Shown here piece after piece: positions 1 through 7,657 of a stretch of 64,000 nt of DNA. Position 1 is the stretch's first letter; the number at the start of each line of letters is the position of its first letter. The translations under genes and the position numbers were made by a program. The DNA comes from Microbacterium natoriense (GTDB taxonomy: Bacteria > Actinomycetota > Actinomycetes > Actinomycetales > Microbacteriaceae): assembly GCF_030816295.1 (NCBI RefSeq), contig NZ_JAUSXV010000001.1, positions 1,488,001 through 1,552,000 of the forward strand. Direction: 5' to 3'. The notes under the pieces were generated by a model. That model saw only the letters and a list, made by a program, of their open reading frames with translations. It was not told where the DNA came from and did no database searches.

Positions 1-566
1 TTGCCCGGGCTCTTCACCCCGACCACAGTGACCTTGTACTTGGTGCGGACGCCGGACTCGTTCAGCCGCACGCCGCGGATGAACTTCGGCGGGTACATCT
101 TCGCGAGCACGAAGTCGTCGTCGAAGCGGATGAAGTCCAGCATGCGCCCGGAGACCAGGTGCGCGACGCGTTCGCCGGCCTCGCGCTCGGGGTAGATGAC
201 GTGGTTCGCGCCCACGCGGGCGAGGATCTTGCCGTGCGACTGGGAGACGGCCTTCGCCCAGATCTGGGGCACCTTCAAATCGACGAGGTTGGCCGTGATG
301 AGCACGGACGCCTCGATCGACGATCCGACTGCGACGACCGCGACCTGGAAGTCCTGAGCGCCGACCTGGCGCAGCGCGTCGATGTTCTTGGCGTCGGCCT
401 GCACGGTGTGCGTGACACGGTCCGACCACTTCTGGACGAGCTCGAGGTTGTCGTCGATCGCGAGCACCTCGCGGTCGAGCCGGTCGAGCTCGCCGGCGCA
501 GGCGGCGCCGAAACGGCCGAGACCGATGACGAGGACGGGGGCGTCTCCGCGGAGGACTTCAACCAA
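1..566 (-). CDS. trkA: TrkA-family potassium uptake regulatory subunit (3' part outside window)
   Basis: This is the cytoplasmic RCK/KTN subunit that gates the TrkH/KtrB potassium channel by binding nucleotides. The first 188 codons are visible and the gene runs off the left edge. An N-terminal Rossmann motif (VIGLGRFG, about residues 12-19) is followed by an acidic β2 end (AIDD), as in NAD/ATP-binding RCK_N domains. A second (RCK_C) domain begins near residue 150 and is cut. The start is a TTG at 564-566 that overlaps the trkH stop by 8 nt, so the two are translationally coupled. The reading is clear despite the truncation. Whether the ligand is ATP/ADP or NAD(H) cannot be told from this part. 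Confidence 0.93.
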   Translation of the reverse strand, partial: MVEVLRGDAPVLVIGLGRFGAACAGELDRLDREVLAIDDNLELVQKWSDRVTHTVQADAKNIDALRQVGAQDFQVAVVAVGSSIEASVLITANLVDLKVPQIWAKAVSQSHGKILARVGANHVIYPEREAGERVAHLVSGRMLDFIRFDDDFVLAKMYPPKFIRGVRLNESGVRTKYKVTVVGVKSPG

Positions 567-1989
567 CGATCGGCCTTTCAACCGGCAGCGAGTAGTACTG
601 CGTCCGTGATGTCGCGGCGACTGCCGCGGCGAGAGTCACTGTACCAACGCGGCCCATGAAGATGGTGGCCGCGAGCACGTAGGCGCCGGAATCGGGCAGG
701 GACTCGGTGAGCCCTGTGGACAGCCCGACCGTGGCGAAGGCGGAGATCACGTCGAACAGCACATGGCTGATGTCGTCTTTGGTGATCTGGGCGATGATGA
801 TCGTCGACAGGGCGACGATGGTGGCGCCCCAGGCGACGACGCTGAGGGCGACGCGCTGCACGTCGCTGGGGATGCGTCGCCCGAAGACCTCGACCGACTG
901 GCGTCCCTTGGCCTCCGACCACACGGCGATCGCGAGCACAGCGAGGGTCGTGACCTTGATGCCGCCGGCTGTGGATGCCGAGCCGCCGCCGACGAACATC
1001 AGCATGGATGCCGCCAGCAGCGACGAGCCGTTCAGATCGGCCATGTCGATCACGTTGAAGCCGCCGGAGCGGGTCATCGCAGACAGGAAGAACGCCTGGA
1101 ACGTGGTGTCGACGGCATCCATCGATCCGAAGGTCTTGGGGTTGTTGTATTCGAGGATCAGGAAGACCGCGGCGCCCAGGAAGAACAGCAGCACCGTCGT
1201 GACGATCGTGAGCTTGGTGTGCAGCGACCACTTCTTCACGTGCCAGACGTGCTTGGCCAGCGTGTAGATCACGGGGAAGCCGATGCTGCCGAGGAACACC
1301 CCGGCCATGAGGAGCGTGAGCACCAGGTAGTCGTCCTCGAACACCGCGACGCCACCGGCGTTCGGTGCGAAGCCCGTGTTCGTGAAAGACATGGCGGCGT
1401 AGTACGGCGCCTCCCACAGCGCCGCGATGGGATCGACCTCCGCCATGACGAGTGCGGGGTAGAGCAGGATCGCGAGGGTGCCCTCGATCACGAGGGCCGA
1501 GATCGCGACGGTCGTCAGCAACTGGCCGACCTCGCCGAGCCGAACGGTCTGGCTCTCGTTCACGACGCCGCCATGAGCGCGGAGCGGGTTCGTGTCGCCC
1601 GCCGCCATCAGCTTGGCGCGCAGTCCGAGGCGCTTGGAGATCAGCATGCCCATGAGCGACGCCAGGGTCAGCACACCCAGAGCGCCCACGTTCACGCCGA
1701 CGAAGACCAGCACGTGCCCGAAGGGCGACCAGTGCGTGGCCATGTCGACGGTGGTGAGGCCCGTCACGCAGATCGTGGAGACGGCGGTGAACAGGGCATC
1801 GCTGAGATCGGTGAACTCGCCGGTCGCAGACGAGATCGGCAGCCCGAGCAGCACCGTGAAGATCAGGATCAGCAGCGCGAAGACGACGATCGCGAACCGT
1901 GACGGGGACGAGGTGACGATGTGGCGCGCGCGCACCGCGAAGCTTTCCAGCCGACGTCGCGGAGAAGACGCCGATGCGATGCCCGACAT
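559..1989 (-). CDS. trkH: TrkH/KtrB-family potassium transporter membrane subunit
   Basis: This is the ion-conducting membrane subunit of a K+ uptake system, 476 residues, about the length of KtrB-type proteins. The four pore-loop segments are all visible: VTGLT, NTGFA, RSGGF and TVGLS, each supplying the selectivity-filter glycine. About ten hydrophobic helices surround them. I chose the ATG at 1989 rather than an upstream in-frame start (2022) because AAAGGGG lies just before it. The gene overlaps trkA, its regulatory partner, by 8 nt. The family is certain. Whether the complex is Trk-like (proton-coupled) or Ktr-like (sodium-coupled) is not decided here. Confidence 0.95.
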   Translation of the reverse strand: MSGIASASSPRRRLESFAVRARHIVTSSPSRFAIVVFALLILIFTVLLGLPISSATGEFTDLSDALFTAVSTICVTGLTTVDMATHWSPFGHVLVFVGVNVGALGVLTLASLMGMLISKRLGLRAKLMAAGDTNPLRAHGGVVNESQTVRLGEVGQLLTTVAISALVIEGTLAILLYPALVMAEVDPIAALWEAPYYAAMSFTNTGFAPNAGGVAVFEDDYLVLTLLMAGVFLGSIGFPVIYTLAKHVWHVKKWSLHTKLTIVTTVLLFFLGAAVFLILEYNNPKTFGSMDAVDTTFQAFFLSAMTRSGGFNVIDMADLNGSSLLAASMLMFVGGGSASTAGGIKVTTLAVLAIAVWSEAKGRQSVEVFGRRIPSDVQRVALSVVAWGATIVALSTIIIAQITKDDISHVLFDVISAFATVGLSTGLTESLPDSGAYVLAATIFMGRVGTVTLAAAVAATSRTQYYSLPVERPIVG

Positions 1990-2078
1990 CCCGCCCCTTT
2001 CGTCTGCTCCCTGCCGCGCCATGCGGTCGCGGCCCGCCGCTGCGAGCCTTCGTCATGGTACTCCGTGCCGGGGGCGGC

Positions 2079-2084
2079 TAGCCT
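2079..2084 (+). promoter_or_regulatory. -10 element (TAGCCT) of a probably leaderless promoter
   Basis: TAGCCT ends exactly 6 nt before the ATG at 2091, which would put the transcription start at the start codon. No Shine-Dalgarno is present. Confidence 0.5.
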
Positions 2085-2090
2085 GATCAC

Positions 2091-2507
2091 ATGACGGACA
2101 TCTTCGACGTGATCGCAGACGGTACGAGGCGCGACATCCTCCAGCTCCTTCTGCGCCGGGCCGAAGAGGGCGACGCGGGCACCAGCGTCGGCCACATCGT
2201 GGCCGAGCTCGGCATCAGCCAGCCGACGGTCTCGAAGCACCTCAAGGTTCTGCGCGAGGCAGAGCTCGTCAACGTGCGCGAAGACGGCCAGCGCCGGTTC
2301 TACAGCCTGGCGGTCGAGCCGCTGTCGGTCGTCGACGACTGGCTCGTGCCGTTCCTCGTCGACGCCTACGGAGACGACGCGCCCGACATCGACTACCCCT
2401 TCCAGCCGCTTCCCGACGGAGCGGCCCACGCGGCCGAGGTGGTCGGCCGTGCAGCCGCCTCTGCGAAGCACGTGGTCGCGAACGCCATCAAGCGGCTCGG
2501 CGGCTGA
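2091..2507 (+). CDS. ArsR-type winged-helix transcriptional regulator
   Basis: A 138-residue DNA-binding repressor. The N-terminal MTDIFDVIADGTRRDILQLL is typical of the ArsR fold, and the recognition helix lies in ISQPTVSKHLKVLREAELV (about residues 44-62), followed by a β-wing (REDGQRRFYSL). The metal-binding ELCVC motif of classic ArsR/SmtB proteins is absent, so it probably does not sense metals directly. It is divergent from trkH (about 100 bp apart) and convergent with a drug-exporter operon. The target and ligand are unknown. The acidic C-terminal third (residues 85-138) has no recognised domain. Confidence 0.88.
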   Translation: MTDIFDVIADGTRRDILQLLLRRAEEGDAGTSVGHIVAELGISQPTVSKHLKVLREAELVNVREDGQRRFYSLAVEPLSVVDDWLVPFLVDAYGDDAPDIDYPFQPLPDGAAHAAEVVGRAAASAKHVVANAIKRLGG

Positions 2508-2574
2508 CCGGCGCCTCCGCTGGCATCGGGCGTCATCGGGGGCGTTGTGCTCCAGCGGCTCGCAACGTGAGAGG

Positions 2575-3372
2575 TCATCGACGACCGGACTTGCGACGGA
2601 ACAGCCACGCACCCCAAGCCACGGCGATCACGAGGATCACGAGGCACCAGCCGATAGCCCACCAGAGCTCCGCGCCGAGGGACGTGTCGCTCAGCAGACT
2701 CCGGATCGTGTCGACGATCGGCGTGATCGGCTGGTGAGCGGCGACCGGCTGCAGCCAGTGCGGCATGCTCTCGACAGGGACGAACGCGCTCGACAGGTAT
2801 GGCAGGAAGAGCAGGGCGAAACCGTAGCCGTTCGCGCCCTCAGGGCTGCCGGCGGCGAGGCCGATCGCTGCGAACAGGTACGTGATCGCCAGGATGTACA
2901 GGGCGATGAGCGCGGCCACGCCGACCCAGTCCATGAAGCTCGCCTCCGGCTGGAACCCCACGAGGACGCCGACGCCGATGACCACGCCTGTGGCGAGGAG
3001 ATTGCGCAGCAGGCTGGCGACGACGTGCCCCGTGAGCACAGCGCTCGCCCGCAGCGGCATCGTGCGGAAGCGATCGATGATGCCGCTGCGCATGTCGTTC
3101 GCGACGTAGACGGCGGTCGATGCCGCACCGAATCCGGCGCACGTGAGGATGATGCCCGGCACGACGTAGTCGACGTAGGCGCCGGATGGATCGATCGCGC
3201 CGCCGAACACCCATGTGAACATCAGCATCAGCATGACGGGCAGGGCGATCGCCATGACGAGTGACTCCCCGTCGCGCAGCGAGTGCTTCAGGCTGCGGGT
3301 GACGAAGACGGATTCCGCGGCGAATCCGCGGAGGCGAGGGCGGAGGGCGACGGATGCCGCGGCGGCGTTCAT
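2575..3372 (-). CDS. ABC-2 type transporter permease (DrrB-like)
   Basis: Membrane component of an ABC exporter, 265 residues with about six transmembrane helices and the ABC-2 layout of daunorubicin-resistance DrrB proteins (long first cytoplasmic stretch, then VDYVVPGIILTCAGFG). Its ATG at 3372 overlaps the stop of the upstream ATPase gene (ATGA), so the two are coupled. Substrate is likely a hydrophobic drug or lipid, inferred from the family and from the divergent TetR gene at 4367. No frameshift or missing segment is apparent. Confidence 0.9.
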   Translation of the reverse strand: MNAAAASVALRPRLRGFAAESVFVTRSLKHSLRDGESLVMAIALPVMLMLMFTWVFGGAIDPSGAYVDYVVPGIILTCAGFGAASTAVYVANDMRSGIIDRFRTMPLRASAVLTGHVVASLLRNLLATGVVIGVGVLVGFQPEASFMDWVGVAALIALYILAITYLFAAIGLAAGSPEGANGYGFALLFLPYLSSAFVPVESMPHWLQPVAAHQPITPIVDTIRSLLSDTSLGAELWWAIGWCLVILVIAVAWGAWLFRRKSGRR

Positions 3373-4253
3373 GCGTGCTCCTTCTGGGGGAGTTCATCGG
3401 AGGTGACGGCGAGGAAGACGTCGTCGAGGGAGGGACGACGCAGCGTGATGATCCCCTCTCGGCCCTCTTCGTCGAGCAGGTCGAGCGCTCGCCGGAGTCC
3501 CGCGACGCTGCCGTCTGTCGACATCTCGCTGAGGAGATCACCACGATCGTCATGCAGCTCGACGGTGTCACCGCCGATACGAGACTTCAGTTCGGCCGGT
3601 GTTCCGAGCGCGGCGATACGGCCACCGTGGAGGACCGCGATCCGATCCGCGAGCTGATCCGCCTCTTCCAGGTACTGCGTGGTGAGGAAGACGGTGGTCC
3701 CCGCCGCGGCGAGTGAGCGGATGATGTCCCACAGATCCCTCCGGCTGCGGGTGTCCAAGCCCGTCGTCGGCTCATCGAGGAACAGCACCTCCGGCGTCAC
3801 GACGAAGCTCAACGCGAGATCGAGGCGCCGCCGCATGCCCCCGGAGAAGGTCTTCACCGGACGACGCGCCGCTTCGGCGAGGTCGAACTGCGCGATCAGC
3901 TCTTCGGCTCGGTGCCGCGCCGCGCCGCGGTCGAGTCCCGCGAGCCGGGCGAACATGATGACGTTCTCGATCGCGGTGAGCACGTCGTCCACCGCAGCGG
4001 ATTGACCGGTGAGGCTGATCCGTCGCTGCACTTCCCGCGGCTGCGTGCGTACGTCGAAGCCGGAGACCGTCGCGATCCCCGCATCGGGCTCTATGAGAGT
4101 CGTGAGGACGTTGATGGTGGTCGTCTTCCCGGCGCCGTTCGGGCCGAGAAGGGCGAACACCTCGCCGGACGCGACCGTGATGTCGAGGTCGTCTATGACG
4201 AGCCTGTCTCCGAACTTCTTGCGCACGCGGCGCATCTCGATGGCGGGTCTCAT
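3369..4253 (-). CDS. ABC exporter ATP-binding protein (DrrA-like)
   Basis: ATPase partner of the permease at 2575-3372, 294 residues. It has Walker A (GPNGAGKTTT, about residues 37-46), the signature FSGGMRRRLDLA, Walker B LFLDEPTTGLD, and the C-terminal extension of the DrrA family (GRIAALGTPAELK and beyond). I start it at the ATG at 4253, which follows GGAGGAAGG, rather than at an upstream in-frame ATG (4286). Expression is probably controlled by the divergent TetR protein through the palindromes between the genes. Confidence 0.92.
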   Translation of the reverse strand: MRPAIEMRRVRKKFGDRLVIDDLDITVASGEVFALLGPNGAGKTTTINVLTTLIEPDAGIATVSGFDVRTQPREVQRRISLTGQSAAVDDVLTAIENVIMFARLAGLDRGAARHRAEELIAQFDLAEAARRPVKTFSGGMRRRLDLALSFVVTPEVLFLDEPTTGLDTRSRRDLWDIIRSLAAAGTTVFLTTQYLEEADQLADRIAVLHGGRIAALGTPAELKSRIGGDTVELHDDRGDLLSEMSTDGSVAGLRRALDLLDEEGREGIITLRRPSLDDVFLAVTSDELPQKEHA

Positions 4254-4311
4254 GATGTCCCTTCCTCCCTGACGTGGGGTCTGCATGTCGAAACTGTGTA
4301 TGAGCTACGCA

Positions 4312-4334
4312 AGTGTGTATGACCATAACACACT
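4312..4334. promoter_or_regulatory. Inverted repeat in the DrrA/TetR divergent promoter region
   Basis: AGTGTGT (4312-4318) and ACACACT (4328-4334) are perfect 7-bp arms around a 9-nt spacer, in AT-rich sequence between the exporter and its TetR gene. This is a candidate operator and shares two bases with the next palindrome. Confidence 0.5.
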
Positions 4335-4351
4335 GTTTATTTAATAAACAG
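4333..4351. promoter_or_regulatory. TetR operator candidate: perfect palindrome
   Basis: CTGTTTAT-TTA-ATAAACAG is a perfect 8-bp inverted repeat just upstream of a -10-like TAGGAT (4355-4360), itself 6 nt before the TetR ATG. Binding here would block the TetR gene's own promoter and probably the divergent exporter promoter. Confidence 0.62.
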
Positions 4352-4354
4352 AAG

Positions 4355-4360
4355 TAGGAT
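4355..4360 (+). promoter_or_regulatory. -10 element (TAGGAT) of a probably leaderless promoter
   Basis: TAGGAT sits 6 nt before the ATG at 4367. The palindrome at 4333-4351 lies in the -35/-10 spacer position. Confidence 0.5.
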
Positions 4361-4366
4361 GGCGGC

Positions 4367-5299
4367 ATGACCGAGAACGAGCCACCGGAGCTGCCGCGGG
4401 GTATCGCTCTCGCCTGGGGCGTCGCGGCCACTCCGCAGCGCGGCCCGAAGCGCGAGATGAGTGTGGAGCGCATCGTCGACGCGGCAGTGGAACTGGCGGA
4501 TGCCGAGGGCATCGGCGCCGTTTCGATGGCAGCGGTCGCCGCGAAGCTCGGCTTCACGCCGATGTCCCTCTACCGCTACGTCACCGCGAAAGACGACCTG
4601 CTGCTGCTCATGCAGGAGCAGGCGACAGGCGTTCCTCCGGAGTCGCACCTCGAGCACGAGGGCTGGCGCGATCGGCTGCTCGCTCTCTACGAGGAACAGG
4701 TGCTGCTGTATCTGCGGCATCCGTGGATGCTCTCGGTTCCGATCACCGGATCGCCGATCACCCCGAACAGCTCGGCATGGCTCGACGCCTCGCTCGCAGC
4801 TCTCGAACAGACCGTTCTCACGGCCGACGAGAGGATCGCGACCGCCCTGGCGGTGACCGGCCAGGCGCGCTGGTGCGGCATCGTGCAGGCCGGCTACACC
4901 GCGCAGGCGCGCGGCATCGGACTCTCGCCAGACGAAGTCGCCGTCAGGGAGGCCGACCTGTACGACAGGGTCATCACCCAGGACGAGTTCCCCGCCCTGC
5001 GTCGCGCGGTGGACGAGGGCGTGTTCACCTCTCCTGCCGATCCTTTCCGCTTCGGCGTCGAACGCATCCTCGACGGCGTCGCGGCGTACCTCGACGCGCG
5101 GGATCGTGGCGAGTCTCGCGCTCCGGTCGACGAGTGGATCGCGATCGACCCCGTCGAACTCGCGGGCGATCGGCGGCTGAAAGAAGCCCAGAAGACGGTC
5201 CGCGAAGCGGAGAGGATGCTGCGCGCCGCCCGCAAGGCCGAGCGACAGGCCCTGCGCGAGGCGAAGGAGCGGTTCGCGAAGACGAAGGGGCAGGGCTGA
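4367..5299 (+). CDS. TetR-family repressor with TetR_C-type ligand domain
   Basis: A 310-residue regulator, longer than the usual ~200. The HTH is at about residues 41-70 (AAVAAKLGFTPMSLYRYV, then a TAKDDLLLLM helix). The long C-terminal ligand domain resembles the TetR/OtrR subgroup that controls drug exporters. The last ~35 residues form a charged Ala/Arg/Glu-rich helix likely to be a coiled coil. It is divergent from the DrrAB-like exporter with two palindromes in the 113-bp gap, so autoregulation and exporter control are the likely roles. The ligand is unknown. Confidence 0.88.
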   Translation: MTENEPPELPRGIALAWGVAATPQRGPKREMSVERIVDAAVELADAEGIGAVSMAAVAAKLGFTPMSLYRYVTAKDDLLLLMQEQATGVPPESHLEHEGWRDRLLALYEEQVLLYLRHPWMLSVPITGSPITPNSSAWLDASLAALEQTVLTADERIATALAVTGQARWCGIVQAGYTAQARGIGLSPDEVAVREADLYDRVITQDEFPALRRAVDEGVFTSPADPFRFGVERILDGVAAYLDARDRGESRAPVDEWIAIDPVELAGDRRLKEAQKTVREAERMLRAARKAERQALREAKERFAKTKGQG

Positions 5300-5338
5300 G
5301 CGCGCTCGGCGCCCAGCCGTCTTTGTCATGATGTGGTG

Positions 5339-6268
5339 ATGACACAGGCATCGGCGCAGCACCGCGCGCACTTCGACTTCTCGATCTCCTTCGCGAACGG
5401 CGGCGGGATGAGCGGCGAGGGCTTCCGTCTCGACCTGCCTCGCCCCGACCTGAGCGCCGAAGAGATCGGCGTGCTTCTCGTGCGGCATCTCGGCCTCGCG
5501 CTCGTGCGCGACGTGGACCTGCGCGGGCTGCGCATCGTCGAGGAGACGCATCGCGGCAGCAGGGGAGCGGATGCCGCGGCCCCCGGAGTCGACCGGGTGA
5601 TCGACCTCAGTCATCCGATCGAAGCGGGAATGATCACGTACCCCGGCCTGCCGGCACCGGCGATCACTCCGCATCTGACCCGTGAGGACTCTCGGGAGAA
5701 GTACGCACCGGGAACCGAGTTCGCGATGGACATCATCACGATGATCGGCAACACCGGCACGTACCTCGACGCCCCGTACCACCGCTACGCAGACGGCGGT
5801 GACCTCGCCTCACTCGATCTGAACACGCTCGTGGGGATACCCGCGGAGGTGTTCCATCTGCGCGACTCGTGGAGCGCGGATCGTCGGGGGATCGAAGCGG
5901 TGACACTCGCGGATCGCGAACTCGCAGGCAGCGCCGTCCTGCTCGACACCGGGTGGAGCAGTCGCTTCGGCACACCGGAGTACGCGGCGGGCGCGCCCTT
6001 CCTCACCGAAGGCGGGGCGCGCTTCCTCGTCGATGTCGGCGTGCGGATCGTGGGCATCGACTCCCTGAACATCGACGACACCGAGAGCGGAGGGGCGCGC
6101 CCGGCGCACAGCATCCTGCTCGCGGCGGGGGTGCACGTGGTCGAGCATCTGACGAATCTCGATACGGTCCCGGCGCACGGGGCACGGTTCACCGCGGCCC
6201 CGCCCGCCGTGCGCGGATTCGGGACCTTCCCGGTGCGCGCGTTCGCCACGACGTCGGAGTCCCACTGA
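5339..6268 (+). CDS. Cyclase-family metal-dependent hydrolase (KynB-like) with N-terminal extension
   Basis: 309 residues. From about residue 88 it follows the cyclase/kynurenine-formamidase family (VIDLSHPIEAGMITYPGLP, DTGW, GIDSLNIDD). The family metal motif is normally H-x-G-T-H-x-D-x-P-x-H; here it reads NTGTYLDAPYH (about residues 140-150), so the first two His are Asn and Tyr while Asp and the last His are kept. Residues 1-85 form an extra domain not seen in plain KynB. I use the ATG at 5339 over the GTGs at 5333 and 5336: CATGAT lies 6 nt before it and there is no SD. The substrate is unknown. Confidence 0.8.
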   Translation: MTQASAQHRAHFDFSISFANGGGMSGEGFRLDLPRPDLSAEEIGVLLVRHLGLALVRDVDLRGLRIVEETHRGSRGADAAAPGVDRVIDLSHPIEAGMITYPGLPAPAITPHLTREDSREKYAPGTEFAMDIITMIGNTGTYLDAPYHRYADGGDLASLDLNTLVGIPAEVFHLRDSWSADRRGIEAVTLADRELAGSAVLLDTGWSSRFGTPEYAAGAPFLTEGGARFLVDVGVRIVGIDSLNIDDTESGGARPAHSILLAAGVHVVEHLTNLDTVPAHGARFTAAPPAVRGFGTFPVRAFATTSESH

Positions 6269-6286
6269 TCACAGGGGTCACATGGG

Positions 6287-6315
6287 TTTACATGCGTCCC
6301 AGCGACCCATAGAGT
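6287..6315 (+). promoter_or_regulatory. Promoter TTTACA-17-TAGAGT with overlapping inverted repeat
   Basis: The -35 TTTACA (6287-6292) and -10 TAGAGT (6310-6315) are 17 nt apart. ATGGGT (6282-6287) and ACCCAT (6305-6310) form an inverted repeat touching both boxes, a possible operator for the HTH protein downstream. Confidence 0.5.
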
Positions 6316-6342
6316 GTGCACATCGAGAAAGGGGTACGTGGG

Positions 6343-6534
6343 ATGCCCGAGGTTCCTGACGTCCGGTTCCTGACGGTGGCTGAGGTCGCCGAACTCATGC
6401 GCGTGTCGAAGATGACCGTCTATCGGCTCGTGCACTCCGGCGAGCTGCCTGCGATCCGCTTCGGTCGCAGCTTCCGTGTCCCCGAATCCGCCGTGGCTGA
6501 GGCGTTGCAGCGCCCGATCGCCGACGTGGGCTGA
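6343..6534 (+). CDS. Small helix-turn-helix protein (excisionase/MerR-type HTH, Rv0500A-like)
   Basis: A 63-residue protein that is almost entirely one MerR-type HTH: FLTVAEVAELMRVSKMTVYR, then a wing with RFGRSFRVPESAV. The start at 6343 follows AAAGGGG; an in-frame GTG at 6316 lies almost on the -10 box and is unlikely. Excisionase-like annotation is common for such proteins, but no integrase or att site is nearby. The bS22 gene downstream matches the mycobacterial Rv0500A-Rv0500B order, which points to a conserved housekeeping regulator rather than a phage remnant. Confidence 0.85.
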   Translation: MPEVPDVRFLTVAEVAELMRVSKMTVYRLVHSGELPAIRFGRSFRVPESAVAEALQRPIADVG

Positions 6535-6564
6535 TCCGCGAGCAGGATCGCCGCAGGAGGCACC

Positions 6565-7062
6565 GTGGACGCCAGCACTTTCTACGCACTGTTCTCCGCC
6601 ACCTGCTTCACGCTGACCGGGCTCTGGTGGAACGTGGTCCGTGCCCGCAGCGACTGGACGGCCGATCGCTCGATCCGACGCACGATCGGCGGCGTCTACC
6701 TGTCGTTCCTGCTCCCCGCGCTGATGGGGCTGTTCGCCCAGGTCGGCGGGACCGAGAGCCCGCTGATCTGGCGGCTCTCCTTCGTCGTGATCGCCGTCGT
6801 CGGCGGGGTGTCGATGCTGCGACTCGTCTCCCAGGCGCGCGGCGACGGCACGCCACGAGCGGTGCGTTGGACTCAAGCCGGCACCGTCGTCGTGTACGCG
6901 GCGATCGCCGTCATCGGCGTCGCACCGCAGTTGGCCGCACCGCTGGGCCTCACCGGCATCCAGGTCGGAGCACTGCTTCTGATCGTCTTGGTCGCGCTCG
7001 GTCACGCCCTCGTCTGGCGTTTCATGGTGGCTGATCATGCCCTGCACAGCGGTGAGGAGTGA
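6565..7062 (+). CDS. Integral membrane protein of unknown function
   Basis: 165 residues with a GTG start at 6565 behind a strong GCAGGAGG. Hydrophobic segments near residues 3-23, 43-61, 72-90, 107-128 and 134-155 suggest five transmembrane helices. There are no charged residues in conserved-looking positions within the helices and no recognisable motif. It lies between the small HTH gene (31 nt downstream of it) and the bS22 gene, and may be co-transcribed with the HTH gene. I do not recognise the family. Confidence 0.8.
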   Translation: MDASTFYALFSATCFTLTGLWWNVVRARSDWTADRSIRRTIGGVYLSFLLPALMGLFAQVGGTESPLIWRLSFVVIAVVGGVSMLRLVSQARGDGTPRAVRWTQAGTVVVYAAIAVIGVAPQLAAPLGLTGIQVGALLLIVLVALGHALVWRFMVADHALHSGEE

Positions 7063-7091
7063 GTGCGTACGAGCGGGCCCCCGCGATTTGC

Positions 7092-7097
7092 TAGACT
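7092..7097 (+). promoter_or_regulatory. Possible -10 (TAGACT) for bS22
   Basis: TAGACT, about 80 nt before the bS22 start, is the best -10 match in the 113-nt gap after the membrane-protein gene. No convincing -35 is seen. Confidence 0.3.
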
Positions 7098-7175
7098 GTT
7101 CCGAGGCATTTTTCCGTGCCCGTACCCGGGTGTCCGCCACGTGCGACGCCCAGCCCCTGACTTAGTGAGGTTTCC

Positions 7176-7274
7176 GTGGGTTCTGTCATCAAGAAGCGCC
7201 GCAAGCGCATGGCGAAGAAGAAGCACCGCAAGCTGCTTCGCAAGACTCGCCACCAGCGTCGCAACAAGAAGTAA
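7176..7274 (+). CDS. Ribosomal protein bS22 (32 residues)
   Basis: The 32-codon reading frame starts at a GTG and encodes an extremely basic peptide beginning MGSVIKKRRKRMAKKKHRK and ending RNKK. This matches the AURKAIP1/COX24-type small-subunit protein bS22 found on mycobacterial ribosomes (Rv0500B in M. tuberculosis), where it contacts 16S rRNA. A good terminator follows 14 nt after the stop, so this gene is a short transcription unit or the end of one. Genes this short are easily missed by automated calls. Identity is very likely from near-colinear sequence. Confidence 0.93.
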   Translation: MGSVIKKRRKRMAKKKHRKLLRKTRHQRRNKK

Positions 7275-7288
7275 GCGGCCAGACACCG

Positions 7289-7317
7289 AGCGCCTGTCTC
7301 CGGACGGGCGCTTTGTG
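7289..7317 (+). terminator. Rho-independent terminator after bS22
   Basis: Ten-base stem AGCGCCTGTC / GACGGGCGCT (one T·G pair) with a TCCG loop at 7299-7302, followed by TTTGT. Confidence 0.75.
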
Positions 7318-7354
7318 TCTCCGCCCGCAGTTCCGATCCACCGCAGGAGGACGC

Positions 7355-7657
7355 ATGAAGTCGATCACCGTCGCAGAGCTCGCCGCTCGTGAGAACACGC
7401 CGCTCATCGATGTGCGCGAGGCGAACGAGTTCTCATCGGGGCACATCCCGGGCGCCGTGAACATCCCGATGTCCGAGATCGGCAACCGCCTCGAAGAGCT
7501 CCCTGCCGAGGCGTTCGACGTGATCTGCCAGATGGGCGGACGTTCGGCCCGTGTGGTCGAGGCGCTCGAGGGGCGAGGATACGACGTCACCAACGTCGAG
7601 GGCGGCACCGCCGAGTGGATCGCCGAGGGCCGTGAGGTCGAGGTGCCGTCGGCGTGA
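7355..7657 (+). CDS. Single-domain rhodanese-like sulfurtransferase
   Basis: A 100-residue rhodanese domain with the usual LIDVREANEF and GHIPGAVNIP motifs and an active-site loop CQMGGRS with the catalytic Cys at residue 58. It would carry sulfur as a persulfide in the cytoplasm. The start at 7355 has GCAGGAGG upstream; an in-frame upstream TTG or ATG has no support. The next gene, a glutaredoxin-like protein, overlaps it by 4 nt, and a Dabb protein overlaps that by 4 nt, so the three form one tight operon concerned with thiol chemistry. Confidence 0.93.
   Translation: MKSITVAELAARENTPLIDVREANEFSSGHIPGAVNIPMSEIGNRLEELPAEAFDVICQMGGRSARVVEALEGRGYDVTNVEGGTAEWIAEGREVEVPSA

Noticed and set aside
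6343..6534. Prophage or integrative element marker (excisionase-like HTH)
   Set aside because: No integrase, att site or phage genes nearby, and the bS22 neighbour matches a conserved chromosomal arrangement.
5785..7140. 451-codon open frame opposite the cyclase, HTH and membrane-protein genes
   Set aside because: Crosses several plus-strand genes with better starts, SDs and motifs; composition is shadow-like.
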